Positions 25,929-35,400 of a DNA stretch of 64,000 nt are shown here, in pieces. Below the pieces are notes generated by a model that had not been told where the DNA came from, made no database searches, and saw only the letters and a program-made list of their open reading frames with translations. Origin of the DNA: Actinophytocola sp044466355. GTDB taxonomy: Bacteria > Actinomycetota > Actinomycetes > Mycobacteriales > Pseudonocardiaceae. Made by a program: the position numbers and the translations under genes. The DNA lies in the NCBI RefSeq assembly GCF_044466355.1, contig NZ_JBITMQ010000003.1:372001-436000 (forward strand), in the 5' to 3' direction. Position 1 is the stretch's first letter. Each line of letters opens with the position of its first letter.

Positions 25929-26315
25929 TCAGCTCACCGGCCGTGGGATGCTCGCGACGACGTTCTCGTCGCCGCCGTGGATGAGGGTGATGACGACCCG
26001 CGTGAAGCCGCCGACCGGGCCCGGCTCGGTCCAGCCGAAGGGCGTGACGCCGTTGGACGCCGTCCGCGTCTGGACGTCGAGCAGCCTGGTCGACTGGTAG
26101 AACTCGAACTGGACCGTGGTGCTGCCCGCCGTCTCGTAGTCGCGCACCTGCCCGCTCACGCCCACCGACCGGTTGTACCAGATCAGGTCGCCGTCCACGC
26201 CGCCGCGACCGGTCCAGGTTTCGCCGAAGGGCGACGTCGGCTCGGCGACGGCCGCGGTCGGTGCCGCGAGCAGAGCGAGGGCGGTCAGGGTGGCGCACGC
26301 GGTGAGGCGCTTCAT
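25929..26315 (-). CDS. Small secreted protein of unknown function
   Basis: A 128-residue protein with a clear Sec signal peptide (MKRLTACATLTALALLAAPT, cut near AVA-EP) and a mature ~105-residue beta-rich domain without cysteines. The mature part is rich in V, T and G (DLIWYNRSVGVSGQVRDY, VQFEFYQSTRLLDV). No family recognised. AAGGAGC lies upstream of the ATG, which sets this start rather than the longer open frame. Convergent with the HxlR-peroxiredoxin gene. Confidence 0.65.
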   Translation of the reverse strand: MKRLTACATLTALALLAAPTAAVAEPTSPFGETWTGRGGVDGDLIWYNRSVGVSGQVRDYETAGSTTVQFEFYQSTRLLDVQTRTASNGVTPFGWTEPGPVGGFTRVVITLIHGGDENVVASIPRPVS

Positions 26316-26521
26316 GCTGCTCCTTCTCGAGGTGGATCTTCCGCGGGAAGTATCGCCGCGATCCCGCCGCGCCGCGGACACGTTTGTGCGCGGCCTGTGC
26401 ACCTCGCCTGCCCGCAAGGCCGCCCGAAAAGTCCGCCTGAACCGGGCCAGTCGCCGGTACGTGTATCTCCCGAGCGGGTTGGTCGCTCATGTCGGCATAC
26501 CGCACGGACAGGGAGAAAGTC

Positions 26522-27250
26522 ATGGCGCAGCGCGGTCCGCTGGTCACCGCCGCCGTCGTGGTGGCCGGGCTCGTCGGTCTCATGGCGGCCAACGCCTCCG
26601 GGGGACTCGTCACGGCGGGCGACGCGCCGCCGCCCGGTCAGGAGAACGTCGCCGCCACCGGCACCGACGCCCCGGCCACCACGACGACGACACCCGCGCC
26701 GCCACCGACCACGGCGGAACCGCCGCCACCGCCCGCGTCGACGACGACCACCGAGGAGGCGCCGCCGCCGAAGCCGCGGTTCCCGGCCGAGGTCGTCTAC
26801 GCGGGCCGCGCCGCCGACAGCAACCTGGCGATCGCGGTCGCGGTGAAGGGCGACGAGGCCGCCGCCTACCTGTGCGACGGCGCGCGGGTCGAGTCGTGGC
26901 TGCGGGGCACGGCCGTCGACGGCACCGTGAACCTCGAGTCCAAGGACGGCACCACCACGCTGACCGGCGAGCTGATCGACGGAAACCTCAACGGCACCGT
27001 GTCGATCGCGGGGCGGGAACGGCAGTTCAGCCTCGCCGTCGCGAAGGCACCGGCCGGGCTGTACCGCGGCGAGGGCGGCACGACCACGCTCGGCTGGATC
27101 CTGTTGCCCGACGGCACACAGGTCGGCATCGCACGTACCGCGTCCGGCGCCGCGCCCGCACCCGCGCTGGACCCGGCGAAGGGCGCCGTCACCGTCGGCG
27201 GCACGCGCATCACGGCCGAGAAGGTCTCGGGGGAGACCACCTTCGGCTGA
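26522..27250 (+). CDS. Membrane-anchored protein with Thr/Pro linker, unknown function
   Basis: A 242-residue protein. A single N-terminal hydrophobic anchor (~6-25) is followed by a long Thr/Pro-rich linker (~45-85), as in cell-wall-spanning proteins. A ~150-residue beta-rich extracytoplasmic domain (VVYAGRAADSNLAIAVAV onward) ends the protein. No family recognised. ATG 26522 with GGGAGA upstream is preferred to an in-frame ATG at 26489. It precedes the DUF6529/Rieske genes by 80 bp and may belong to the same envelope module. Confidence 0.6.
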   Translation: MAQRGPLVTAAVVVAGLVGLMAANASGGLVTAGDAPPPGQENVAATGTDAPATTTTTPAPPPTTAEPPPPPASTTTTEEAPPPKPRFPAEVVYAGRAADSNLAIAVAVKGDEAAAYLCDGARVESWLRGTAVDGTVNLESKDGTTTLTGELIDGNLNGTVSIAGRERQFSLAVAKAPAGLYRGEGGTTTLGWILLPDGTQVGIARTASGAAPAPALDPAKGAVTVGGTRITAEKVSGETTFG

Positions 27251-27330
27251 TCTCCACGGTTCCGCGGGGGAACCGAGCACGCGACAGAGGGTGCCGGGGC
27301 GTGTTCCCCGGCAGCACGAAGGAGAACCCC

Positions 27331-28017
27331 ATGACCACGCGACCGCCAGAGCCGCCCGACTTCGGGCCGACCGGGCCACCGCTCGACTCCGACCTCACCC
27401 AGCCCGTGCCCGGCCACTGGCTCGACGAGACCGCGACCAACGTCGCCCCGCTCACGTTCGAGGACGAGGACGTCTACACCGACCCGCCGAACATCCGCGG
27501 TGTCGTCGGGGCGCTGTCGGTCGGCGCGCTCGTCGCCGTCGCGCTCGGCGTGTACGGCAGCGTGCACGAGGGCACCGGTCAGGCGCTGAACCTCGCGGGC
27601 TTCTCCGACGGCCTGCACGCCAAGGCGTGGCTGGGTTCCGTCGCGTTCGTGCTCGCGATCCTGCAGGTCCTGTCCGCGATGGCGATGTGGGGCAGGCTGC
27701 CCGGCTTCACCGCGGGCCGCGGCACCGCCGTCGTGCACCGGTGGTCGGGCCGGGTGGCCGTGCTCGTGTCACTGCCGGTCGCCGCGCACTGCCTGTACGC
27801 CTTGGGATTCCAGTCCTTCGACACCCGGGTGCTGCTGCACTCGTTGCTGGGCTGCTTCTTCTACGGCCTCTTCGTCTGCAAGATGGTCGTGCTCACCCGG
27901 TCCCGCACGCCCGGCTGGGTGGTGCCCGTCGCCGGCGCGGCCGTGTTCACCGCGCTCGTGGGCCTGTGGGTGACGTCCTCCCTGTGGTTCTTCTCCGAGT
28001 TCGGGGTGAGTCTGTGA
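27331..28017 (+). CDS. DUF6529-like cytochrome b561-like membrane protein
   Basis: A 228-residue protein with a Pro/Asp-rich cytoplasmic N-terminus (~1-55) and about five membrane helices. Helix-associated histidines (DGLHAKAW, HRWSGR, AAHCLYALG, LLHSLLGCFFYG) are spaced as in b-type heme membrane proteins, so heme ligation is plausible but not proven. GAAGGAGA precedes the ATG. The next gene, a Rieske protein, begins within its stop codon (TGATG), a strong hint that the two products act together as an electron-transfer pair. Confidence 0.65.
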   Translation: MTTRPPEPPDFGPTGPPLDSDLTQPVPGHWLDETATNVAPLTFEDEDVYTDPPNIRGVVGALSVGALVAVALGVYGSVHEGTGQALNLAGFSDGLHAKAWLGSVAFVLAILQVLSAMAMWGRLPGFTAGRGTAVVHRWSGRVAVLVSLPVAAHCLYALGFQSFDTRVLLHSLLGCFFYGLFVCKMVVLTRSRTPGWVVPVAGAAVFTALVGLWVTSSLWFFSEFGVSL

Positions 28018-28805
28018 TGAGTCACGAGATCCCCCGCCGCGCCGCGGTGGGGTTCGCTGTCGTGGGCGCCGCCTGCGCGGCCTGCACCCGGTACGGCGCG
28101 CCGGTGGCGCAACCCCAGGCACAGACCGCCACCGAGGAGGCCTCGCCGCGGGTGCTCGGCAAGGCCATCGACGTCCCCGTGAACGGTGGTGTCGTGTACC
28201 GCGACCAGAAGATCGTGGTGACCCAGCCGACCGAGGGAAAGTTCAGGGGCTTCTCCGCCGTGTGCACGCACCAGGGCTGTGTCGTCAACGACGTGCTCGG
28301 CGGCGCCATCAACTGCGACTGCCACGGCAGCAGGTTCGGGCTCGACGGCTCGGTCACGACCGGACCGGCGACACAACCGTTGCCACCGGTGGAAGTCAGC
28401 GTCAACGACAACGGCGACCTCGTCACGGGAGCGGCCGAGACACCGGCCACCACACCGGAGACGACCGGCCCGGGCACGACCGAACCCGAGGCACCGCCGG
28501 AGACGCCCACCACCGAGGCGCCGGCCGGTTTCGCGACGACCGCGGAGATCCCGGTCGGCGGCGGCAAGGTGTTCTCGGCCGAGCAGGTCGTGGTCACGCA
28601 GGCCGCGCCGGGGCAGATCCGCGCCTACTCCGCCGTGTGCACCCACCAGGGCTGCGTCGTCAACGACGTGCTCGGCGGCACCATCAACTGCGACTGCCAC
28701 GGCAGCAAGTTCGGGCTCGACGGATCCGTGGCGCAGGGCCCGGCTTCCGCCCCCCTGCCCGCCGTTGCCGTTAAGGTGACCGGGGACCAGATCTCGTTGG
28801 CATGA
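28017..28805 (+). CDS. Tandem Rieske [2Fe-2S] protein
   Basis: A 262-residue exported protein with two Rieske domains in a row. Residues ~35-140 and ~165-262 each contain the full cluster motif CTHQGC ... CDCHGS, giving two His and two Cys per cluster, and the repeats are highly similar. They are joined by a Thr/Pro/Glu-rich linker. The N-terminus (HEIPRRAAVGFAVVGAACAA) looks like a twin-arginine signal, consistent with export of a folded Fe-S protein; the adjacent cysteines could serve as a lipidation site but do not match a standard lipobox. The start overlaps the stop of the DUF6529 gene. Confidence 0.85.
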   Translation: MSHEIPRRAAVGFAVVGAACAACTRYGAPVAQPQAQTATEEASPRVLGKAIDVPVNGGVVYRDQKIVVTQPTEGKFRGFSAVCTHQGCVVNDVLGGAINCDCHGSRFGLDGSVTTGPATQPLPPVEVSVNDNGDLVTGAAETPATTPETTGPGTTEPEAPPETPTTEAPAGFATTAEIPVGGGKVFSAEQVVVTQAAPGQIRAYSAVCTHQGCVVNDVLGGTINCDCHGSKFGLDGSVAQGPASAPLPAVAVKVTGDQISLA

Positions 28806-28836
28806 ACCGAACCCGGTTCACAACCGTGTTCCAGTC

Positions 28837-29448
28837 GTGAGCGACGTTGCTTCCAGTACCCTGCTCATCGACCGGCCACTTGGGCAGGTGATGGCGGCCG
28901 TGGCAATGATCGGCAGACGTTCCCGCCGCGCGCGTGCCGCGAACCCGGCCGAGGACCTCATCAAGTCCCTCTACGCCGAACACGGCCGCAGCCTGCTCGA
29001 CTACGCGACCCGGCTGACCGGCGACCGCGCCGCGGCCGAGGACGTCGTGCAGGAGACGTTGCTGCGGGCGTGGAAGCACGCCGACGCGCTGCAGTCCGGT
29101 GTCGGGTCCGTCCGGGGCTGGCTCCTCACCGTGGCGCGCAACCTCGTGACCGACCGGGCGCGGGCCCGTGCCGCCCGGCCCACCGAGGTCAACCAGCCGA
29201 TCGACGTGCCCGCCGCGCAGCGCGACCACGCGGACACGGTCGTCGACACGATGACCGTCATGGGGGCGCTCGAAGGTCTGTCGCCTGAGCACCGGGCCGT
29301 GCTCGTCGAGCTGTACTACCGAGGGCGGACCGTGAACGAGACCGCCGCCGTGCTCGGCATCGCGCCGGGTACGGTGAAATCGAGGACGTATCACGCGGTC
29401 CGCGCACTGCGGGCGACGCTCGGCCAGTCGGGGGAGGTGCGCCGATGA
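28837..29448 (+). CDS. ECF-type RNA polymerase sigma factor
   Basis: A sigma-70 family ECF factor of up to 203 residues. Region 2 is seen in LIKSLYAEHGRSLLDYATRL and AAEDVVQETLLRAWKH; region 4 is in LPSEHRAVLVELYYRGRTV-like sequence (here LSPEHRAVLVELYYRG) and LGIAPGTVKSRTYHAVRAL. Start uncertain: GTG 28837, ATG 28891 or ATG 28906. Its stop overlaps the start of the anti-sigma gene (ATGA). The pair probably controls envelope or redox genes nearby, such as the Rieske or heme-reductase operons (inference). Confidence 0.85.
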   Translation: MSDVASSTLLIDRPLGQVMAAVAMIGRRSRRARAANPAEDLIKSLYAEHGRSLLDYATRLTGDRAAAEDVVQETLLRAWKHADALQSGVGSVRGWLLTVARNLVTDRARARAARPTEVNQPIDVPAAQRDHADTVVDTMTVMGALEGLSPEHRAVLVELYYRGRTVNETAAVLGIAPGTVKSRTYHAVRALRATLGQSGEVRR

Positions 29449-30137
29449 CCGGTCCCGTGCACGACCGGGCGCAGCTCGGCGCCTACGCACTGGGCGTGCT
29501 CGACCCGGTCGAAGCACGGCAGGTGCACGAGCACCTGGCCACCTGCCTGGACTGCCAGCGCGAAGTCAACGAGCTGATGATGATCCGGCGGGCACTGGAC
29601 CAGGTGCCCCCGGAGGCCTTCGTCGACGGCCCGCCCGAGGACGGCGACCTGCTGCTGCGGCGCACGCTGCGCCAGGTCCGCGACGAGGCACCGGCCCGTC
29701 GCCGCTTCTCGGCCGGTTTCGCGGTCGCGGCCGCCGTGGCGGTGGCCGTCGCGCTCGGCGGCGGCATCCTCATCGGCCGGGAGACCGTGTCCACGCCGGT
29801 CGCCCAGCCGCCCACGTCCACGCTGCCGTCGAACGCACGGCTCGCCGAGGCCACCGACGCCGGTACCGGCACGTCGATGAACATCGCGCTGGAGCCCAGG
29901 AAGGGCTGGGTGTGGGTGAACGCGACCGTGACGGGTCTCGACGCCGGTCTGCACTGCGAGATGTACGTGGTCACCAAGGACGGCAAGGACGTCCTCGCGG
30001 GCGGTTGGCTCGTGTCCGAGGACGCCGCCACCGCGGGCACCAAGCTCGAAGGGACCGCGGACGTCCCGCCGGACGAGGTCCGGGCCGTCGAGATCCGCAC
30101 CCGCGATGGCCAGACGATGGTCTCGGTCCCGCTCTGA
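29445..30137 (+). CDS. Zinc-finger anti-sigma factor
   Basis: A 230-residue membrane-anchored anti-sigma factor. The N-terminal ZAS motif H-x3-C-x2-C is present (HEHLATCLDCQREV, residues ~28-41). A single transmembrane helix (~88-108, FAVAAAVAVAVALGGGILIG) leads to an extracytoplasmic C-terminal domain (~125-230) of the RskA/anti-sigma-K type. It would hold the sigma factor at the membrane until an envelope signal triggers release. Translationally coupled to the sigma gene. Confidence 0.85.
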   Translation: MTGPVHDRAQLGAYALGVLDPVEARQVHEHLATCLDCQREVNELMMIRRALDQVPPEAFVDGPPEDGDLLLRRTLRQVRDEAPARRRFSAGFAVAAAVAVAVALGGGILIGRETVSTPVAQPPTSTLPSNARLAEATDAGTGTSMNIALEPRKGWVWVNATVTGLDAGLHCEMYVVTKDGKDVLAGGWLVSEDAATAGTKLEGTADVPPDEVRAVEIRTRDGQTMVSVPL

Positions 30138-30161
30138 CGCGACAGGCTGACGACGCAGGGG

Positions 30162-30461
30162 TCATCGCTCGACGAGGCGCACCTTGACCTGGTGGTTGTG
30201 CTCGGTATGCCAGACGACCTCGCCCGTGACCCGGTCGCCCAGCGAGGGCAGTTCGGCCCCGCGGGGCATCGCGGTGATCTCGGCCAGGGCCACGGTGTCC
30301 GGGGCGTCGTCGACGCGGATGAAGACGCCGAACGGCTGGCGCCCGACCACCTCCCCGGCGACCGGCGCGCCGACCGGGAAGTCGGCGACCGTCGCGGGCC
30401 ACGCCCGGAGTACCCGGTCCGTCTCCCAGACGCCCTTGTCAGGCCAGGTGTAGTCGTTCAT
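30162..30461 (-). CDS. Small S1-like (OB-fold) protein
   Basis: A 99-residue protein resembling a single S1/OB RNA-binding domain: DFPVGAPVAGEVVGRQPFGV followed by FIRVD, and LGDRVTGEVVWHTEHNHQVKV. Such stand-alone S1-like proteins occur in actinobacteria with no known role. It converges on the anti-sigma gene (24 bp gap). Start at ATG 30461; no strong ribosome binding site seen. Confidence 0.6.
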   Translation of the reverse strand: MNDYTWPDKGVWETDRVLRAWPATVADFPVGAPVAGEVVGRQPFGVFIRVDDAPDTVALAEITAMPRGAELPSLGDRVTGEVVWHTEHNHQVKVRLVER

Positions 30462-30655
30462 CGCCGATCAGTATGGGGTGGCTTCTGTTCGGACGCCAGG
30501 GGATAACTGGCGGCCGCGCGCCCTCCGGCGTCACACCTGATCACGGCAATGTGACCCACGTCACACATCTCCGGATGGGTGATCTGAACGTAGGTGCCGT
30601 TACCAAACGTATATACGGGTAGCACCTGCAACGAGGCGTGCCAGAAACAAGAATC

Positions 30656-30684
30656 TTGACGCGGCGTAATCGTTCTGATATCTA
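30656..30684 (+). promoter_or_regulatory. Predicted housekeeping promoter of the lipoprotein/heme-reductase operon
   Basis: TTGACG (30656-30661) and TATCTA (30679-30684) are separated by 17 bp, close to the group 1 sigma factor consensus. The ~200 bp before it are AT-rich for this genome and have no ORF. Transcription would begin about 30690, leaving a very short leader with AGAGGAG (30689-30695) before the ATG at 30703. Confidence 0.6.
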
Positions 30685-30702
30685 CTGCAGAGGAGTTCAT
30701 CC

Positions 30703-30864
30703 ATGAGGATGCAGAGCTCTAGAGTTGCCGGACTTGCTGTGCTGGCAACGATCTCCGCGCTCCTCCTCGGCGGTTGCCAGCTGCGCGAAGGTGCCGCCAG
30801 TGAGTACGGCGAGCCGCAGGGCATGGCGAAATCGGTCGGCCAACACGAATTGGGCGGAAACTGA
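30703..30864 (+). CDS. Small lipoprotein (53 residues)
   Basis: A short ORF with a strong ribosome binding site (AGAGGAG, 7 bp spacing) and a good promoter. The protein starts MRMQSSRVAGLAVLATISAL and has a clear lipobox LLGGC (Cys at residue 25), followed by only 28 mature residues (QLREGAASEYGEPQGMAKSV and a short tail to GGN). It would be acylated and held on the outer face of the membrane. The DUF4142 gene begins 14 bp later, so it is the lead gene of the operon that includes the heme reductase and ferredoxin reductase. No family recognised. Confidence 0.75.
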   Translation: MRMQSSRVAGLAVLATISALLLGGCQLREGAASEYGEPQGMAKSVGQHELGGN

Positions 30865-30877
30865 GTCGGCCAGAACC

Positions 30878-31603
30878 ATGCGACGCAGAATTGTCCGCTG
30901 GTCCGTTGCCGTGTTCCTCGTGCTCCTCGGCGCCGTCTGCCCGGCGGTCGGTGTCGCCATGGCGAGCGCGAGCCAGGCGCAGCCCGACCGGCAACAGACC
31001 GCGCAGACCATCTCCGCGCTCGACCGCGAGTTCCTCACGGTGATCAACTTCGCGAACCTGTGGGAGATCCCCATGGGCGAGCTCGCCGCCGAGCGCGGCA
31101 ACTCCCAGTCCGTCCGCGACACCGGCGCCGTCCTCGCCGCCGACCACACCAAGCTCGACGGCGCGGTGCGCCGGCTCGCCGACCGGTTCGGCGTCCCGCT
31201 GCCCGACACACCCTCGTCGTCCACACAGGCGTGGATGGACGAGATCTCCGCCAGGACCGGCGACGACTTCGACATCACCTTCGCCAACCGGCTGCGTGCC
31301 GCGCACGGCACGGTGTTCGGGCTGATCGCCGAGGTCCGCGCAGGCACCCGCAACCCGGTCATCCGCGACTTCGCGACCCAGGCCAACGACATCGTGATGA
31401 AGCACATGACCCTGCTCGAGGGCACCGGTCACGTCAGCGCCGACCACGGCATGTTCGCCGAAGCCGCGGCCCGCCAGATCAGCTATCCGGAGAACTCGTT
31501 GACACGTGGCGACCTTCTGCTCGCCGGCGTCGTCGCCGTACTCATGGCGGCGGCCACGATCGGCATCGTGCGTACCTTCAGCGCACCGGGGCCCGCCGAA
31601 TGA
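30878..31603 (+). CDS. DUF4142-domain exported membrane protein
   Basis: A 241-residue protein with an N-terminal signal/anchor (~8-30), a DUF4142 domain (~45-195) of ferritin-like helical type (LDREFLTVINFANLWEIPMG, SVRDTGAVLAADHTKLDGAV) and a C-terminal membrane helix (~212-232, LLAGVVAVLMAAATIGIV). DUF4142 proteins are exported and of unclear function; His and Glu residues in the helices could bind metal. Its stop overlaps the start of the next gene (ATGA). Confidence 0.75.
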   Translation: MRRRIVRWSVAVFLVLLGAVCPAVGVAMASASQAQPDRQQTAQTISALDREFLTVINFANLWEIPMGELAAERGNSQSVRDTGAVLAADHTKLDGAVRRLADRFGVPLPDTPSSSTQAWMDEISARTGDDFDITFANRLRAAHGTVFGLIAEVRAGTRNPVIRDFATQANDIVMKHMTLLEGTGHVSADHGMFAEAAARQISYPENSLTRGDLLLAGVVAVLMAAATIGIVRTFSAPGPAE

Positions 31604-32439
31604 TCGACATCGCGCTGCCACAGCACGACATCGGCGTACGTGAGGTCGCCGCCCTGTCGGCCCGGGCCTCCTACGTCTTCATGTGCCTGACGCTGTGCTG
31701 GGGCGTGCTCACCGCGACCGGCTGGATCAAACGGCTCACCGGTCACCAGGCCATCCGCTCCGCGCACATGATCCTCGCGACCTTCACCCTCGCGACCGGC
31801 ATCGCGCACGCCATCGTGTTCCTGTTGCTGCGGGAACAGGGCCTGGACGTCTTCGGCATCGCCGTGCCGTTCTCCGGCACGTTCCGGCACGCGCTCGGCA
31901 TCCTCGGCCTCGAGATCATGGTCGCGATCACGATCACCACCGGCATGCGGCGGTTCATCCGCTACCGCAACTGGCTGCGGTTCCACCAGCTCGCGTACGT
32001 CGCGGTCGGCATGGTCGTCGTGCACTCGTGGTTCGGCGCCATCCACAACGGCCACCTCGCGCTGCTGTGGCTCGGCGGCATCACGGTGCTTACCCCGGCC
32101 GTGACGCTGACCGCGCTGCGGTTCCTGCCACCGAAGACGCTGATCCGCGCTGGGCTCCTCGCCGGGGCCCCCGCCACCACCGGCACCCAGCTGGCGGTCG
32201 TCGAGCCGCCGCCACCCGGCCCGCGCGTCGGGCGCAAGGTGCAGGTGAGCGTCGACAACCAGCGCTGCAAGCGGTACGGCATCTGCCAGGCGGAGTCGCC
32301 GCAGCTGTTCCAGCTCATGGAAGACGGACGACTGCGCTACGTCCGTGACCCCGACACAGACAGCCGCGCGCAGGCGCAGGCGGCGGCACGGTCCTGCCCC
32401 ATGCAGGCCATCCAGTTGCAGGAGGTACGCACCCGATGA
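31600..32439 (+). CDS. Ferric-reductase-like heme membrane protein fused to a 3Fe-4S ferredoxin
   Basis: A 279-residue fusion. Residues ~20-190 contain five to six membrane helices of the ferric reductase/NOX transmembrane type, with paired histidines on helices (SAHMILATFTLATGIAHAIV, FRHALGIL, FHQLAYVAVGMVVVHSWFG) suited to bind two b hemes. Residues ~210-279 are an actinobacterial 3Fe-4S ferredoxin: VDNQRCKRYGICQAESPQLF and ARSCPMQAI, giving C-x5-C ... C-P. Electrons could pass from the reductase encoded next, through this ferredoxin, to the hemes and across the membrane (inference). Overlaps both neighbours by 4 bp. Confidence 0.8.
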   Translation: MIDIALPQHDIGVREVAALSARASYVFMCLTLCWGVLTATGWIKRLTGHQAIRSAHMILATFTLATGIAHAIVFLLLREQGLDVFGIAVPFSGTFRHALGILGLEIMVAITITTGMRRFIRYRNWLRFHQLAYVAVGMVVVHSWFGAIHNGHLALLWLGGITVLTPAVTLTALRFLPPKTLIRAGLLAGAPATTGTQLAVVEPPPPGPRVGRKVQVSVDNQRCKRYGICQAESPQLFQLMEDGRLRYVRDPDTDSRAQAQAAARSCPMQAIQLQEVRTR

Positions 32440-35400
32440 ACCGGGACGAACGGATCGTCGTGGTCGGCGCGGGCCTGACAGGTCTGCGCACCGCGGAACG
32501 GCTCCGTGAGCTCAAGTTCGAGGGCGAGATCATGATCCTCGGCGACGAGAAACTGCCGCCGTACCACCGGCCCGCGCTGTCCAAGCAACTGCTCATGGGC
32601 ACGCTGCGGTCGAGCGACCTCACCCTGCCCGCGTACGAGGACCTCAACGCCAAGTGGCGGTTCGGCACGCAGGTCCGGCAACTGGTGCCGCACAACAAGG
32701 TCCTGCACCTGCCCGGCGGCGAGGAGCTTACCTACGACGGTCTCGTCATCGCGACCGGAGTGGAAGCCAAGCGCCCGGGCGGCCTGCCGTACTACGACCC
32801 GCGCGTGCTCGTGCTGCGCACCATGGCCGACGGGCTCGACCTGGAGCGCGTCATCGGCTCGACGAAGGGCCGTGTCGCGGTCGTCGGCGGGGGGTTCACC
32901 GGCTGCGAGATCGCGGCGAGCCTGCGGCACCTGTCCCGCGAGGTGACACTCATCGGTCGCCAGAACACGTTGCTGGGCAACGTACTCGGTCCGGAGCTGG
33001 GCGCGTGGCTGACCAACCTGCACCGCGACCACGGCGTCGACCTGGCGCTGGGCAACTCGGTGCAGGAGTGGTCACCGGGCCCCGAGGGCATCGGCCTGCG
33101 GCTGACCGACGGCTCCACCCTGCTCGCGTCCTGTGTGATCGTGGCCGCGGGCACCGTGCCACTGACCGGCTGGCTGCGCGGTTCCGGTCTGCCGCTGGAC
33201 AACGGCGTGGTGTGCGAGCCGACGTGCCACGTGGTCGGTGCCGAGGACGTCGTCGCCGCCGGTGACGTCGCGCAGTGGCCGAACCTGCGGTTCGACAACG
33301 TGCCCCGTCGCGTCGAGCACTGGCTGAACGCGGTCGAGATGGGCCGCGCCGCCGCGGAGAGCCTGCTCGCGGGCCGTACCGAGGCCGAGCCCTTCACGCC
33401 CATGCCGCGTTTCTGGACCGAGCAGTACGGCGTCCGCATCCAGGCGGCCGGCATGCCGAAGCTGGGCAAGGACATCATCACGCTCGGCACGCCCGACGAG
33501 GGCACCGGCACCGTGTACGGGTACTCGAAGGAAGGCCGCCTGATGGGGGTGGTCGGCCTGGACTGCCCGTCCTCCGTGCTGGCGTGGACCGACAGCGTCA
33601 GCAGGCAGAACCCGGTGCCGCGCCCACGTACCACCCCGGCCGAGAAGACACCGGCCGTGAGCGTCGGCGGCCAGGCGAAGCGCGGCAAGGGGCGGCATGC
33701 GCTGCCGCCCAAGGACAAGCAGCCGCACCGTGCGGACAAGCGCGAGCACGAGATCGCCTACGTCGAGGAACCGCCGCGGCCCGTCGGCGTCGGCACCGGG
33801 CCGGTCCCGTCCGGACGGCCGAAGAACGTGGTGGACTCGTTCAGCCGCATGCTGCCCGTGAAGGTCCGACCGGGCGCGGGCCCGATGCCCCCGTCGAACC
33901 GCGGCCAGGTGCGGGGCGCGCCGGTTCTGCCGCCACCGCCGTTCAGTGCGCAACCGAACGGTCGGCCCGCGCTCGGCCCCGCGACCGGCGGCCGTGTCAT
34001 GCCGCCGCAGTTCCGCGCCCCGAACGGCATGCCGGAGCCGCTGAGCGGACGGCTCAGCCCGGCGGACGCGCTCGCGATCGACGTGACCGGGCAGATGGCG
34101 CTCCTCGACGCGAACGGGCACGTCCGCCCGCCGGAGTTCCACGACCCGGTCGGCGAGACCATGGTCGAGGGTGTGATACCGCCGGTGGGCCGCGGTTCGG
34201 ACGGGTCGTTCGCGCAGCTGCCACCCGACCCGTTCGGCCGGCCGCACGCCCACGGTCCGCAGGACTCCGTCGGCGGCATGCCACCTGTTCGCCGGGGAGC
34301 CACCGACCCGCGCGGCGTAATGCCGCCCGCGCGGCGGGGTGCGGTGGCGCCTGCGTCGTTCGGTTCGGAGGGTTCGCCGGGCGGGATGCCGTCTGTTCGG
34401 CGGGGTGTGGCGGATTCGCATGGTGCGCTGGCACCCGGATCGCGTGGGCCGGAGGGCTCGTTCGAGGGCTTGGCGCCTGCTCGGCGGGGTGCGACTGATG
34501 CACGAGGTGTGGCGGCGCCCGCGTCGTTCGGTTCGGAGGGTTCGTCGGGCGGGATGCCGTCTGCGCGGCGGGGTGTGGCTGATGCGCGCAGTGCCATGGC
34601 GCCCGGATCGCGTGGGTCCGAGGGCTCGTTCGAGAGCATGCCTCCTGCTCGGCGGGGTGCGGTGGATTCGCATGGTGCGCTGGCGCCCGCGTCGCGTGAT
34701 CCGGAGGGCTCGTTCGGTGGCATGCCTCCGGCGCGCCGGGGTGCGGCCGAGTCGCGCGGCGCGATGCCGCCCGCGTCGCTCGGTCCGGAGGGTTCGTCGG
34801 GCGGGATGCCACCTGCGCGGCGGGGTGTGGCTGATGCGCGTGGTGCGGTGGCGCCTGCGTCGCTCGGTTCGGAGGGTTCGTCGGGCGGGATGCCACCTGC
34901 GCGGCGGGGTGTGGCTGATGCGCGTGGTGCGGTGGCGCCTGCGTCGCTCGGTCCGGAAGGTTCGTTGGGCGCGATGCCGCCTGCTCGGCAGGGTATGGCT
35001 GATTCGCGCACCATGCCGCCCGCGACGCTTGGGCCGGAGGATTCGTTCGGGGGTATGCCGCCCGCGCGGCGTGATGCGGCCGACTCCCGTGGCGCGATGC
35101 CGCCCGCCCGGCGCGGTGAGGACTCGTTCGGGGGAATGCCGCCCGCGCGGCGGGGAGCGGCCGACTCGCGCGGTGCCATGCGGCCCGCCTTTCGCGAGGA
35201 CCCGTTCGGCGGCGTGCCCGCCGCACGGTGTGGCCCCGCGGACTCGTTCGACGCACTGCCCCCGGCGCGGCGGCCGCGGTCCGACCGCCGTGGTGGGGCC
35301 CGCGCCGGTGCCGCGGGCTTCGGCCGCGACGACGCGCGTGGCCCCGAGGACCCGTTCACCCCACTGGCCGCCGCCGTAGGGGATTCACTCGATCGGATGC

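Noticed and set aside
28020..28090. Lipoprotein signal on the tandem Rieske protein
   Set aside because: Cysteines follow the hydrophobic stretch, but the residues before them (GAAC, AAC) do not fit a standard lipobox; a Tat signal is the safer reading.
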